45,254 bases of DNA from the NCBI GenBank assembly GCA_002423545.1, contig DIWP01000035.1:1-45254 (forward strand), given 5' to 3'. Below the pieces are notes generated by a model. That model saw only the letters and a list, made by a program, of their open reading frames with translations. It was not told where the DNA came from and searched no databases. The position numbers and the translations under genes are program-made. Shown here one piece after another: positions 32,468 through 40,636 of the stretch (position 1 is its first letter; the number at the start of each line of letters is the position of its first letter). Origin of the DNA: Thermoleophilia bacterium UBA6103. Its GTDB lineage: Bacteria > Actinomycetota > Thermoleophilia > UBA2241.

Positions 32468-33127
32468 CTACGGCCTCTGTGCGGCCGGCTGCCGTGCGGC
32501 GGCGTCGAAGTCGGCCACCGCCGCCTCACTGAGCGGGTGGGTCGGCAGGCTGCGCAGGACGTCGAGCGCAGCTGTGATGTCGTCGGCGCCGCTGAGCACG
32601 GCGTCGACGATCTGCTGCGGGCTCTTGAGACTGGCGGCCAGGATGCGCGTGCTGCTCTCCAGCCGCGCCAGGATGGCCGCCATGGCGTCGACCACGACGC
32701 AGCCGCCGACGCCCTGCCGGGCCGCTCTGTCGACGTAGGGGATAGCCCATTCGCAGCCGACCTGGTGGGCCAGCAGCGCCTGCGCCGGCGAGTAGACGGC
32801 GGTGAGGGCGCAGCGGACGCCGTCGCCGACCAGGTCGCCGGCGGCGCGGATGCCCGATGCCGTGGCCGGCGCCTTGATGACCACCCGCTCCGGCGCCAGG
32901 GCGGCTGCCGAGCGCGCCTCAGCGCAGAGCGTCGCCGCTGAGTCGCCGGAGGGCTGGTAGAAGGCGGGACCGGTCGCGAAGACGGTGAGGAGCCGCTCGA
33001 AGTGCCGCAGCGGCTCGGCGGTCTGCCGGGCCATCAGGATCGGGTTGGTCGTGAAGCCGCCGACGAAGCCGAGGTCGGCGGCTGCGGCCAGGTCGTCCGG
33101 AGACGCCGAATCGATGAGGATCGTCAT
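32468..33127 (-). CDS. Transaldolase/fructose-6-phosphate aldolase-like protein
   Basis: 219 residues from ATG 33127, with GGAGG five bases upstream. LIDSASPDDLAAAADLGFVG followed by GFTTNPIL is the family start. RVVIKAPATASGI holds the Schiff-base Lys, and CALTAVYSPAQALLAHQVGC, then AIPYVDRA follows. This is the short (about 220 residues) transaldolase/Fsa/TalC class I aldolase type, forming C-C bonds between dihydroxyacetone-like donors and aldehydes. TNP and the VIK-type lysine motif are kept, so it is probably active. The neighbours do not show a sugar pathway. Confidence 0.88.
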   Translation of the reverse strand: MTILIDSASPDDLAAAADLGFVGGFTTNPILMARQTAEPLRHFERLLTVFATGPAFYQPSGDSAATLCAEARSAAALAPERVVIKAPATASGIRAAGDLVGDGVRCALTAVYSPAQALLAHQVGCEWAIPYVDRAARQGVGGCVVVDAMAAILARLESSTRILAASLKSPQQIVDAVLSGADDITAALDVLRSLPTHPLSEAAVADFDAAARQPAAQRP

Positions 33128-33370
33128 CGTGTCCTCCATGCGTGGCGCGGGTGCCGGTCGGACGTGTCCACAGGGCGGGCGTGGTGCGTCCCAAGCGTAC
33201 CATGCGTGTCCCGCCGTCCGCGGTGGCATGTCGCGGCGCTCGCCTTGTCCACGGCGGCCATGGACCCGGCCCTCGGCGTCCGACTACACTGGCAGTGCCT
33301 CCTGCGTACGTGTCCACGCGGGAGAAAGCAGCGGGTGTCGCAGCACGTGTCGTGCAGCGCCGATGGGCCG

Positions 33371-34927
33371 ATGGCTGAGACTGTGCAGATGACGGGCATG
33401 CCGGGACAGCGCCGGGCGCTGGCCACGGTCTGTGCCATCCTCTTCCTCACCTTCCTCGACACCACCATCATGAGCGTGGCCCTCGCCGACGTGCAGGACC
33501 AGCTCGGCGCCGGCGTCACCGAGCTGCAGTGGGTGGTCAACTCATACGCCCTGGTGTTCGCCAGCCTCATGCTCGGTGCCGGGACGCTGGGAGACCGCAT
33601 AGGCCGCAAGAAGGTGATGCTGGCCGGTGTGGGCATCTTCTGCGCCGGGTCGCTGCTGGGGGCGCTGGCGCCCGGTACGGCGACCCTCATCGCCGCCCGC
33701 GGCGTCATGGGAGTAGGCGCCGCCGCCTGCGAGCCCGGCACGCTGTCTGTGATACGGCACCTCTTTCCGGAGCGTCGGTCGCGGGCCCGGGCTCTGGGTG
33801 CCTGGGCGGCGATCGCCGGCTTGGCCCTCGCCATGGGACCGGTCATCGGCGGCCTGCTGGTGGGCGCCGGCAGCTGGCGGGCGATCTTCTGGTTCAATCT
33901 CGCTGCCGGCCTGCTCGCCCTCGCCGCCGCCGCCCGTCGGGTGCCGGAGAGCGCCGACCCGCAGCGCGCCGGCTTCGACGTCCCCGGCTTCCTCCTCGGC
34001 CCGGCCGCCCTGGGGCTGGTGATCTACGCCGTCATCTGGGGCGAGACGGCCGGGTACTTCTCCGCCGGCGTGCTCGCGCTGTTCGGCCTGGGAGCCGTGG
34101 CCGCCGCTCTGTTCGTGTTCGTGGAGCTGCGCAGCCCGGCGCCGATCCTGGACATGTCGTACCTGCGTCGGGCGCCGTTCTCCGGATCGCTGGCGGTCGC
34201 CTTCGCCACCTACTTCGGCATCTTCTCGATCTTCTTCCTCACGGCGCTCTACCTGCAGATCGTGGTCGGCTACTCCGCCTATCGGACGGCCGGCCTGTTC
34301 GGGCCCATGGCGGTGGCGATGATCGTCGCCTCGGCGTTCGCCGGACGCTGGGTGGCGCGGGTGGGGCCGCGGGTCCCGGTGGCCGTGGGCTGCACCGCCG
34401 CCGGGCTCGGTGTGCTGCTGACCGACTGGGCGCTGGCCGGCAGCGTCTCGTTCGTCGTCCTGGCGCTGACGCTGACGCTGGCCGGTGCCGGCTTCGGCAC
34501 CGCGGTGGTGCCGGTGACATCGGTGGCCCTGTCGGTGGTGCCGGCTTCACATTCGGGCATGGCCGCCTCCGCGACCACCACCAGCCGTCAGGTCGGCTCG
34601 GTTCTCGGCATCGCCGTGCTGGGGTCGCTGTTCAACGGCAGACTCACCAGCGACCTCACGGAGCGGCTCACGCAGCTCGATGTGCCGGCGCCGTTCCAGA
34701 CGGTCGTCATCGACGCCGTCAAGACCGGCGCGGCGCCGCGCGGCGGCGAGCAGGCCACCGGTGCCGAGGCTGCGTACGGGTCGATCGTGGCCAGGGTGAT
34801 CGACGCCGCCTATCAGGCCTTTTACACCGGCCTGAGCATCTCGCTGATCGTCGCCGGCGCCGTGATCCTGGCCTCCGGCGTGGTGGCCGCCGTCACGTTC
34901 GGCCACGGGCGGATGCCGGAGGCGTGA
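33371..34927 (+). CDS. MFS drug efflux transporter, 14-TM (DHA2/EmrB type)
   Basis: 518 residues from ATG 33371; ATG 33389 or 33398 are alternatives, and none has a clear ribosome site. The first helix carries LTFLDTTIMSVALADVQ, the DHA2 motif D1. The ELQWVVNSYAL stretch and the loop GDRIGRKKVM (motif A) follow. GMAASATTTSRQVGSVLGIAVLG near the end is the usual motif of EmrB/QacA relatives. About 14 membrane helices are present, with a long periplasmic segment near residues 425-470. It should be a proton-coupled exporter of toxic compounds. No regulator is adjacent. Confidence 0.9.
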   Translation: MAETVQMTGMPGQRRALATVCAILFLTFLDTTIMSVALADVQDQLGAGVTELQWVVNSYALVFASLMLGAGTLGDRIGRKKVMLAGVGIFCAGSLLGALAPGTATLIAARGVMGVGAAACEPGTLSVIRHLFPERRSRARALGAWAAIAGLALAMGPVIGGLLVGAGSWRAIFWFNLAAGLLALAAAARRVPESADPQRAGFDVPGFLLGPAALGLVIYAVIWGETAGYFSAGVLALFGLGAVAAALFVFVELRSPAPILDMSYLRRAPFSGSLAVAFATYFGIFSIFFLTALYLQIVVGYSAYRTAGLFGPMAVAMIVASAFAGRWVARVGPRVPVAVGCTAAGLGVLLTDWALAGSVSFVVLALTLTLAGAGFGTAVVPVTSVALSVVPASHSGMAASATTTSRQVGSVLGIAVLGSLFNGRLTSDLTERLTQLDVPAPFQTVVIDAVKTGAAPRGGEQATGAEAAYGSIVARVIDAAYQAFYTGLSISLIVAGAVILASGVVAAVTFGHGRMPEA

Positions 34928-34964
34928 GGCGCCGACGATCATACGGCCCACGATCTCCGGGGTG

Positions 34965-35957
34965 TCACGCCGGGCGAGGTGACCGGCGCCGGCCGCGCCC
35001 GACCAGGACGCCGTTGACCACGAGCGTGACCACCACGGCGAGCGCCGCGCCGGCCAGCGTCCATCCGAGCCTCCACGCGTCGACGGCGACGCCGTCGGCC
35101 CCTGTGGACGCCATGAGGACGATGGCCGGCGTGAGCACCGAGACGAAGCGCCAGTACGGCTTCGTGTGCATGCTCATGGCGAACACGAGCAGCAGCGATC
35201 CCAGGGCGTGGTGGAGGGCGGCGCTGTCGGTGATCACAAGCAGGATCGCGGCGGCCGAGACGCCGAGGATGGTGCCGGCCACCCGCTGCACGGTCTTGCG
35301 CAGGGCCTTGTGTGGGTCGGGCTGCAAGAGCAGCAGCACCGTCATGATGAGCCAGGCGCCGAGGCCGTCCGGGTACCACTGCAGGACCACGTAGGTGGTG
35401 GCGGCGGCAGCGACGGTCAGGGCGACGGCGTAGGTGAGAGCCTGCTCCCGAGGCAGCGGCTCGAGCGGGGGACGGGGTAGACGCCGGCCCAGCACGCCGA
35501 AGAGGGTGCTGGTCCAGACCCCGCTGAGCAGCACGATGGCGCCGACCGTGAGGGCGTAGGCGATGCCGGCGTCTGCTGCCATGCTCCAGCCCGCCAGTGG
35601 CGGCGGCGAGACGAGCAGGAACTCGGCCGCCAGCGGCACCATGAGGACCGACGCGTGCACGCCGCGCAACGCCGCCAGACCGACGGCGGCGCCGAGGGTC
35701 GCCATCAGCAGCGCCCCCAGAGCCGGCGTGTCGTGGACCAGGATCGCGACCGCGCCGGCGGCCCCCAGGACGACGCTCAGAAGGACGCCGTGCTGCCAGC
35801 GTACTTTCAGCGTGCCGACGATCCCCGGGATGAAGCCGAGGACGGCGATGCCTCGTATCTCGGGCGTCCAGAGCAGCGACGCGCCGACCGGGGGCAGCAT
35901 CGCGACGAGCAGGACCAGCGCGACGATGACGAAGCGCTTCCAGAAAGGCCACGTCAC
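34965..35957 (-). CDS. FUSC-family (YccS-like) membrane protein
   Basis: 330 residues from GTG 35957. AGGAGG stands six bases before that GTG but directly abuts the in-frame ATG 35963, so GTG is the better start. At least ten hydrophobic helices form two clusters. The second (QALTYAVALTVAAAATTYVV followed by YPDGLGAWLIMTVLLLLQPD) has the PDPHKALRKTVQRVAGTILG segment of the FUSC/aromatic acid exporter-like family. These proteins export aromatic or fusaric-acid-like compounds or remain uncharacterised. It runs tail-to-tail with the MFS gene. Confidence 0.85.
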   Translation of the reverse strand: MTWPFWKRFVIVALVLLVAMLPPVGASLLWTPEIRGIAVLGFIPGIVGTLKVRWQHGVLLSVVLGAAGAVAILVHDTPALGALLMATLGAAVGLAALRGVHASVLMVPLAAEFLLVSPPPLAGWSMAADAGIAYALTVGAIVLLSGVWTSTLFGVLGRRLPRPPLEPLPREQALTYAVALTVAAAATTYVVLQWYPDGLGAWLIMTVLLLLQPDPHKALRKTVQRVAGTILGVSAAAILLVITDSAALHHALGSLLLVFAMSMHTKPYWRFVSVLTPAIVLMASTGADGVAVDAWRLGWTLAGAALAVVVTLVVNGVLVGRGRRRSPRPA

Positions 35958-36143
35958 TGTCATCCTCCTTTCGCGCCCGGTGAAGTCATCGCGAGCGTCG
36001 CGGCGCCGCAGCCGGACAGGCACGGCCAGCCGGCGCCCTGCCGGATCGATCGGCGCCCCGTCCCGATGTGGATCCGGGCTTGCGTCTTGCCGGGCAGTGC
36101 GGTACTCAAGGGACTGCCCGGTCCCACCGACAGGAGAGGCACC

Positions 36144-37445
36144 ATGCTCCTCCAAGGCAGCCTGCAGGAATTCAACCTGCCCAACGTGCTCCAGCTCGTC
36201 AAGATGAGCGCCAAGACCGGCACGCTCACCGTACGGCGCGAGGGCCGTCTGGGGCAACTGCACTTCCGCGACGGCCACATCCACTACGCGGCCGTCGAGC
36301 CGGCCACGATGCCGATCGGCGAACGGCTCGTGCGTTCCGGGGCGATCACCCCGCGTCAGCTCGAGGAAGCCCTGGCGGCGCAACGCGACGTCGGCCAGGA
36401 CAGGCGTCTCGGCAGCGTCCTGGTGACGCTCGACTACATCGACCGCGAGACGCTGGCGCAGGCCATCGGCGACCAGATAGAAGAGGCGGCGTTCGACCTG
36501 CTGGGCTGGACGGAAGGTCAGTTCCAGTTCTCCGGCGAGGCCTCGCCGCCCGACGAGGACATCCTGGTGGAGCTCACCGTCGACGGATTGATCATCGACG
36601 GCTGCCGGCGGATCGACGAGTGGGACCTCGTCATGGCCTCGCTCGGATCGCTGCAGCACATCCCGCGCCTGGAGTACGGGGAGGCGATCGGCGACCGCGG
36701 CAGCGTGTCGTTCAGCGCCGAGGAGTGGCGTGTGATCAGCCTGGTCGACGGCCGCCGCGACGCCGGCTCGGTGATCCGCGACTCCGGCCTGAACCGTTTC
36801 CGGGCCGCCAGGATCCTGCGTCAGCTGGTCGATGACGGCCTGGCGGTGATGCGGCCGGCGGCCATCGAGGGGATCGGCGACGCGCTGGCCGTCATCGTGC
36901 GCAGTCCCATCGACTTCTACACCGAGGTGTTTCTCGCCACCATCAACGAGGAGAGCCTGACGCGCCATCTGCTCATGATGACCCTCGACGACGAGGAGAT
37001 CGAGGTGCCGATGGTCGCCGTGACGCTGCCGGAAGAGGAGGGCGACGAGGAGCAGACGCTGGTCTTCGCCCTCGGTTCCGGCAGCCACGCGCCGGCCTGG
37101 CGGGAGCTCGCCGGCAGGTCGGCGGCCGGCATCCTGCTCGTCAACGCCAACTCCACCGAGAGCGTGCGCGCCTCGGCGGAGGACCTCGGGGCGATCGCCG
37201 CCGTCGAACGGCTGCCGCTGGTGGTGGCCACCTACGTGTCGGTCGCCGAGGAGCCGGTGCCGGAAGAGGTCGTCCGCAAAGGCCTCGGCTTCGACGAGCA
37301 GGTCCCGGTGCTCGGTTGCGAGCTGCGCGACCCAGCCGACGTGATGCGCGTGGTCGCCGCGGCGCTGGAACGGGCCGCCGGGCAGGCGGCGGTGGCGGCC
37401 GAGGCGGCGCGTGCCGCCGAGCGGGAGGACGGCGCCGTGCCTTGA
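36144..37445 (+). CDS. DUF4388 protein with GTPase-like C-terminal domain
   Basis: 433 residues from ATG 36144, with AGGAGAGG upstream. Residues 1-55 match the DUF4388 start (LLQGSLQEFNLPNVLQLVKM; GTLTVRREGRLGQLHFRDGH). Residues 58-130 resemble the type II secretion GspE N-terminal-like helical domain (ERLVRSGAITPRQLEEALAA). Residues 195-240 look like a winged helix (EEWRVISLVDGRRDAGSVIR). Residues 250-420 resemble a small GTPase of the MglA/actinobacterial ATP-GTP-binding type, with GAEAGVN-like LPLVVATYVSVAE and VPVLGCELRDPADVMRVV. The P-loop GxxxxGKS is absent, so nucleotide hydrolysis is unlikely. A role in motility, polarity or pilus control is inferred from family use. Confidence 0.75.
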   Translation: MLLQGSLQEFNLPNVLQLVKMSAKTGTLTVRREGRLGQLHFRDGHIHYAAVEPATMPIGERLVRSGAITPRQLEEALAAQRDVGQDRRLGSVLVTLDYIDRETLAQAIGDQIEEAAFDLLGWTEGQFQFSGEASPPDEDILVELTVDGLIIDGCRRIDEWDLVMASLGSLQHIPRLEYGEAIGDRGSVSFSAEEWRVISLVDGRRDAGSVIRDSGLNRFRAARILRQLVDDGLAVMRPAAIEGIGDALAVIVRSPIDFYTEVFLATINEESLTRHLLMMTLDDEEIEVPMVAVTLPEEEGDEEQTLVFALGSGSHAPAWRELAGRSAAGILLVNANSTESVRASAEDLGAIAAVERLPLVVATYVSVAEEPVPEEVVRKGLGFDEQVPVLGCELRDPADVMRVVAAALERAAGQAAVAAEAARAAEREDGAVP

Positions 37446-37530
37446 AGCGGCCGCCGCCCGCGTGTAGTCTGCGGGCGCGTCCGCAGGGGCCGGGCGCCCA
37501 CCTCGCCTTCGGAAAAGGACAGGTCCGCCG

Positions 37531-38502
37531 ATGTACTACCCGTCGTATCGCATGCGCCGTCTGCGCCAGTCGCCGTCCCTGCGCCGGCTGTTGCGCGAGA
37601 CGAGCCTGAGCGTGGACGATCTGGTGCTGCCGCTCATCGTCACTCACGGCGAGAACGTGCGCGAGCCCATCGCGGGCATGCCGGGCTGCTTCCTGTACTC
37701 CATCGGCACCCTGCTCGACGAGGTCCGCCAGGCCTACGAGGTCGGCCTGCGCGCGCTGTTGCTGTACGGCGTCCCGTCGCACAGGGACATCGGCGCCAGC
37801 GCCGCCTACGATGCCGAGGGCACGGTGCAGATGGCGGTCAAGGCGATCAAGGACGAGCTGCCGGACATGGTGCTCATCACCGACGTCTGCGTGTGCGCGT
37901 ACACCGACCAGGGTCACTGCGGCGTCTACCAGGACGACGAGGTACTGAACGACGTCACCATCGAGGTGCTGGCCAAGGTCGCCATCTCACACGCCGAGGC
38001 CGGCGCCGACATCGTCGCCCCGTCGGACATGATGGATGGGCGCGTGGCGGCCATCCGCAGCGCGCTCGACGACGAGGGTCTCTTCGACACCGTCCTGATG
38101 CCGGTCGCCAGCGGCTTCGCCTCGGGTTTCTACGAGCCGTTCACCGCCGCCGTGGGCACGCGGCCGGTCGTCGGCGACCAGCTCACCTACATGGTCGATC
38201 CCGCCAACGGCGAGGAGGCGGTCCGCGAGGCGCTGCTGGACATCGAGGAGGGCGCCGACATCATCATGATCCAGCCGGCGCTGCCGTGCCTCGATGTGAT
38301 CAGGACGGTCAAGCAGGACACACGCTTCCCGCTTGCCGCCCACAGTGTCAGCGGCGAGTACTCGATGCTCAAGGCGGTGGCCGAACGCGGCTGGCTCGAC
38401 GAGCAGCGCGTCGTCACCGAGGTGGCCACCGCCGTCAAGCGGGCCGGCGCCGACCTGATCATCACCAGCTACGCCAAGGACCTGGCGCGCTGGCTCGGCT
38501 GA
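37531..38502 (+). CDS. HemB-like protein lacking both Schiff-base lysines
   Basis: 323 residues, full length for porphobilinogen synthase, which condenses two 5-aminolevulinates through two active-site lysines. The fold is clearly HemB: LVLPLIVTHGENVREPIAGM, the zinc-type CVCAYTDQGHCG (Cys120, 122, 130), DMMDGRVAAIRSALD, VSGEYSMLKAVAERGWLDE. Yet the first catalytic site reads VASGFASGFYEPF, giving Gly195 in place of Lys (usual AKYASxFYGPF). The second reads MIQPALPCLDV, with Gln248 in place of Lys (usual MVKPAxxYLD). The usual GDRKTYQMDPAN is GDQLTYMVDPAN. So it is either catalytically dead or does different chemistry. No other tetrapyrrole gene is adjacent; a quinone cluster lies downstream. 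Confidence 0.85.
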   Translation: MYYPSYRMRRLRQSPSLRRLLRETSLSVDDLVLPLIVTHGENVREPIAGMPGCFLYSIGTLLDEVRQAYEVGLRALLLYGVPSHRDIGASAAYDAEGTVQMAVKAIKDELPDMVLITDVCVCAYTDQGHCGVYQDDEVLNDVTIEVLAKVAISHAEAGADIVAPSDMMDGRVAAIRSALDDEGLFDTVLMPVASGFASGFYEPFTAAVGTRPVVGDQLTYMVDPANGEEAVREALLDIEEGADIIMIQPALPCLDVIRTVKQDTRFPLAAHSVSGEYSMLKAVAERGWLDEQRVVTEVATAVKRAGADLIITSYAKDLARWLG

Positions 38503-38638
38503 GCGGCGCCGGCGCCCGTCCGGCCGTTCCTCTTCCAGCCGCCTGAGTCGCGTTTCGCCGTCGCACGCTCGGCCTGCCGGCGCGCGCCCGTCCGTCCTTC
38601 GTCGTGTCGGCGCACGCTCTGCCGGCCGCCGCTGCCTG

Positions 38639-39085
38639 TCAGTCGGCGTTCGCCCGGCGATGACGGGCCAGCTCGAGGCTCTCCTCGGTGAGGCCCACGC
38701 TGCGGTAGAGAGCCTGAGCCGCCGCGTTGTCGGTGTCTGTGCTCAAGCCGATCTCGACGCAGCCGGTCGCCTCGAAGCGCTCCATGGCGGCCTTCAGGAG
38801 GGCCCGACCGATTCCCTCCCGGCGCGCCGTCTCGCTTACCACCAACTCTTCCACGGCCCCGGCGCCGCCGCCGTGGTACAGGTTCGGCCTGATCGAATAC
38901 GCGAGCAGGCCGACCGGTCGCTCGTCTTTCTCGGCGATGAGGACGCCGGTGCCCGGGTGTCCCAGGAAGACCGGCACGTAGGTGGCGTCCATCTCGGGCT
39001 CGTCGCCGAAGGAGCGCGCCATCTCCGCCATCAGAGCGGCGATGGTCCCGGCGTCGTCTGTGTGAGCGTCTCTGATCGTGATCAT
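38639..39085 (-). CDS. GNAT-family N-acetyltransferase
   Basis: 148 residues from ATG 39085; ATG 39103 is six codons longer and possible, and neither has a good ribosome site. The fold markers are TIRDAHTDDAGTIAALMAEM at the start, the acetyl-CoA pyrophosphate loop RREGIGRALLKAAMERF, and NAAAQALYRSVGL. It should transfer an acetyl group to an amine of a small molecule or protein; the substrate is not predictable. It is convergent with the HemB-like gene and divergent from rex. Confidence 0.85.
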   Translation of the reverse strand: MITIRDAHTDDAGTIAALMAEMARSFGDEPEMDATYVPVFLGHPGTGVLIAEKDERPVGLLAYSIRPNLYHGGGAGAVEELVVSETARREGIGRALLKAAMERFEATGCVEIGLSTDTDNAAAQALYRSVGLTEESLELARHRRANAD

Positions 39086-39154
39086 CGGTCGTGGCGAGAC
39101 CATACCATCCAGGCTGAGAGCTCGGTCCCGGCACCGGTGTGAGTCCGTGCAGGG

Positions 39155-39160
39155 TATGAT
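39155..39160 (+). promoter_or_regulatory. TATGAT -10 box upstream of rex
   Basis: TATGAT lies in the gap between the GNAT gene and rex. It is oriented toward rex and about 45 bases before the candidate Rex operator. No clear -35 at 17 bases. Confidence 0.45.
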
Positions 39161-39205
39161 GTGGACCATCCCGAAGTCACGCGATGAGTCCCGGCATGGA
39201 GGGGC

Positions 39206-39223
39206 TTGTGAAGACAGACACAT
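39206..39223. promoter_or_regulatory. Candidate Rex operator
   Basis: TTGTGAAGACAGACACAT matches the Rex consensus TTGTGAANNNNTTCACAA at 11 of 14 fixed positions with the exact 18-bp length. It lies 116 bases before rex ATG 39339 and downstream of the -10 box, suggesting autoregulation by NADH/NAD+ ratio. Confidence 0.55.
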
Positions 39224-39338
39224 CCGCTGAGCCGTCCCGCCGCACCGCTGTCCGATCTCTCTGGTGCGGGCCCGACCCCGAGACCGCCGGCCCCGCGCGG
39301 CCACCCGAGAGCTCCTCGAGCGCCGCCGGAGCGCCGGT

Positions 39339-40004
39339 ATGAACCGCTCGCTCGATCGCGGCGCGGTACCGGACGTGACCGTCCCCAGGCTGGCGCTCTA
39401 CCTGAGGAAGCTGCGCGAGCTCCGGGCTCGCGGCGTGGAGAGCGTCTCGTCGCAGGCGCTCGCCGACGAGGTCGATCTCAACGCCGCCCAGATCCGCAAG
39501 GACCTGTCCTACTTCGGTGAGTTCGGCGTGCGCGGGGTGGGCTATGAAGTGGGGCGTCTGATCGATGAGATCACGCGCTGTCTCGGGCTCGACCGCACCT
39601 GGAACATCATCATCATCGGCGCCGGGCAGCTCGGCACGGCGCTCGCCTGGTACCGTGGCTTCTCCCAGCAGGGGTTCCGTCTGGTGGCGGTCTTCGACAA
39701 CGCGGCGCGCAAGATCGGCGCCTCCTACGGCACCGGTCAGGTCAGGGACATCGCCGAGCTCGAACACTTCTGCGAGGAGCAGCGGGCGATCGGCGAGGCG
39801 GTCGATGTGGCGCTCGTGAGCGTGCCCCTGGCGGCGGCACAGGAGACCGTGGACCGGGTCGCCGAGGCGGGCGTCCGGGCGGTGCTCAACTTCGCTCCCG
39901 AGCGAGTCGTCGCCCCACCCGGAGTCCTGGTGCGGCAGGTCGATCTGACCAGCGAGCTCATGTTCCTCTCGTATCACCTGCACAGCGCCTGCGGCGAGTC
40001 GTGA
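39339..40004 (+). CDS. rex: Redox-sensing transcriptional repressor Rex
   Basis: 221 residues from ATG 39339. Residues 14-80 form the winged helix (VPRLALYLRKLRELRARGVE; SSQALADEVDLNAAQIRKDL, then SYFGEFGVRGVGY, a Rex signature). Residues 88 onward form the NADH-binding Rossmann fold (NIIIIGAGQLGTALAWY), ending with the swapped C-terminal helix (LTSELMFLSYHLHSA). Rex represses respiratory and fermentative genes until NADH rises. Its stop overlaps the next gene (GTGA), placing it at the head of a quinone-type operon, which implies redox control of that operon. An in-frame N-terminal extension to 39264 is open but looks unlike the family. Confidence 0.95.
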   Translation: MNRSLDRGAVPDVTVPRLALYLRKLRELRARGVESVSSQALADEVDLNAAQIRKDLSYFGEFGVRGVGYEVGRLIDEITRCLGLDRTWNIIIIGAGQLGTALAWYRGFSQQGFRLVAVFDNAARKIGASYGTGQVRDIAELEHFCEEQRAIGEAVDVALVSVPLAAAQETVDRVAEAGVRAVLNFAPERVVAPPGVLVRQVDLTSELMFLSYHLHSACGES

Positions 40005-40636
40005 GCGCCACGCTCCCGGACGAGCTGCGCGACACGGCGGCGGCGTTCGGCCCCAGCCGCCTGCCCGACCGCGACGAGCTGTTCCTGGCGGCGCTCGCCG
40101 ACGAGATCGCGGGCGGCAGCGGCCCGGCCCTGGCGCTGGCCGTCGAGCAGGTCTACGAGGGCTACCTCGCTCATTACCGGACGAGCCGCACGCTGGCGGC
40201 GGGTGTCGCGGACGCTCCTCGTCTGCTGGCCGGCGACTACTTCTACGCTCACGGTCTGCGCAGCATCGCCGCCGGCGGCGATGTCGAGGCCGTCGGCCTG
40301 CTGACACAGCTCATGGCGTGCTGCTCGTTCGCGCGGCTGGAACAGGCGACGCTGAGCACCGACGACGATCTGTGGGAGATGACGGTCATCGCGGTGGCCG
40401 CGGGACGGGGCTCGCCGGCGCGGGGCATGGCCACGCGAGCTTTCGCGGCGGTGCGGGCGGCCATCTCCGGTCACGACCTCGAGGCGCTGGCCGCAGCTGC
40501 GGCCAGCGGACTACGGGCGGTGCGCGGCGGACGCCGGTCCGGCGACCGGGCCGACGCGGGCTCGTCGATGAGCAGCCGGGAGGCCGGCGAGGGCGGCGGC
40601 CCGCGGCCGTCGTCCGTCACGGGAGGGGCGGGATGA
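40001..40636 (+). CDS. Isoprenyl-synthase-like helical protein (possible HepS-like subunit)
   Basis: 211 residues from GTG 40001, overlapping rex by four bases and the next gene by ATGA. It is all helical. The DAPRLLAGDYFYAHGLRSIA segment resembles the GDyLya region of trans-polyprenyl synthases and heptaprenyl diphosphate synthase component I. The aspartate-rich DDxxD motifs for catalysis are absent. The last 40 residues are low-complexity Gly/Arg/Ser. Because it sits between rex and a UbiD/UbiA pair, a role as a non-catalytic subunit for the polyprenyl tail of menaquinone is a reasonable inference. The similarity is weak and could be coincidental. Confidence 0.5.
   Translation: MSATLPDELRDTAAAFGPSRLPDRDELFLAALADEIAGGSGPALALAVEQVYEGYLAHYRTSRTLAAGVADAPRLLAGDYFYAHGLRSIAAGGDVEAVGLLTQLMACCSFARLEQATLSTDDDLWEMTVIAVAAGRGSPARGMATRAFAAVRAAISGHDLEALAAAAASGLRAVRGGRRSGDRADAGSSMSSREAGEGGGPRPSSVTGGAG

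Noticed and set aside
39197..39342. Short frame ending in an ATGA overlap with rex
   Set aside because: 48 residues of low complexity that also cover the candidate Rex operator; more likely an untranslated leader.
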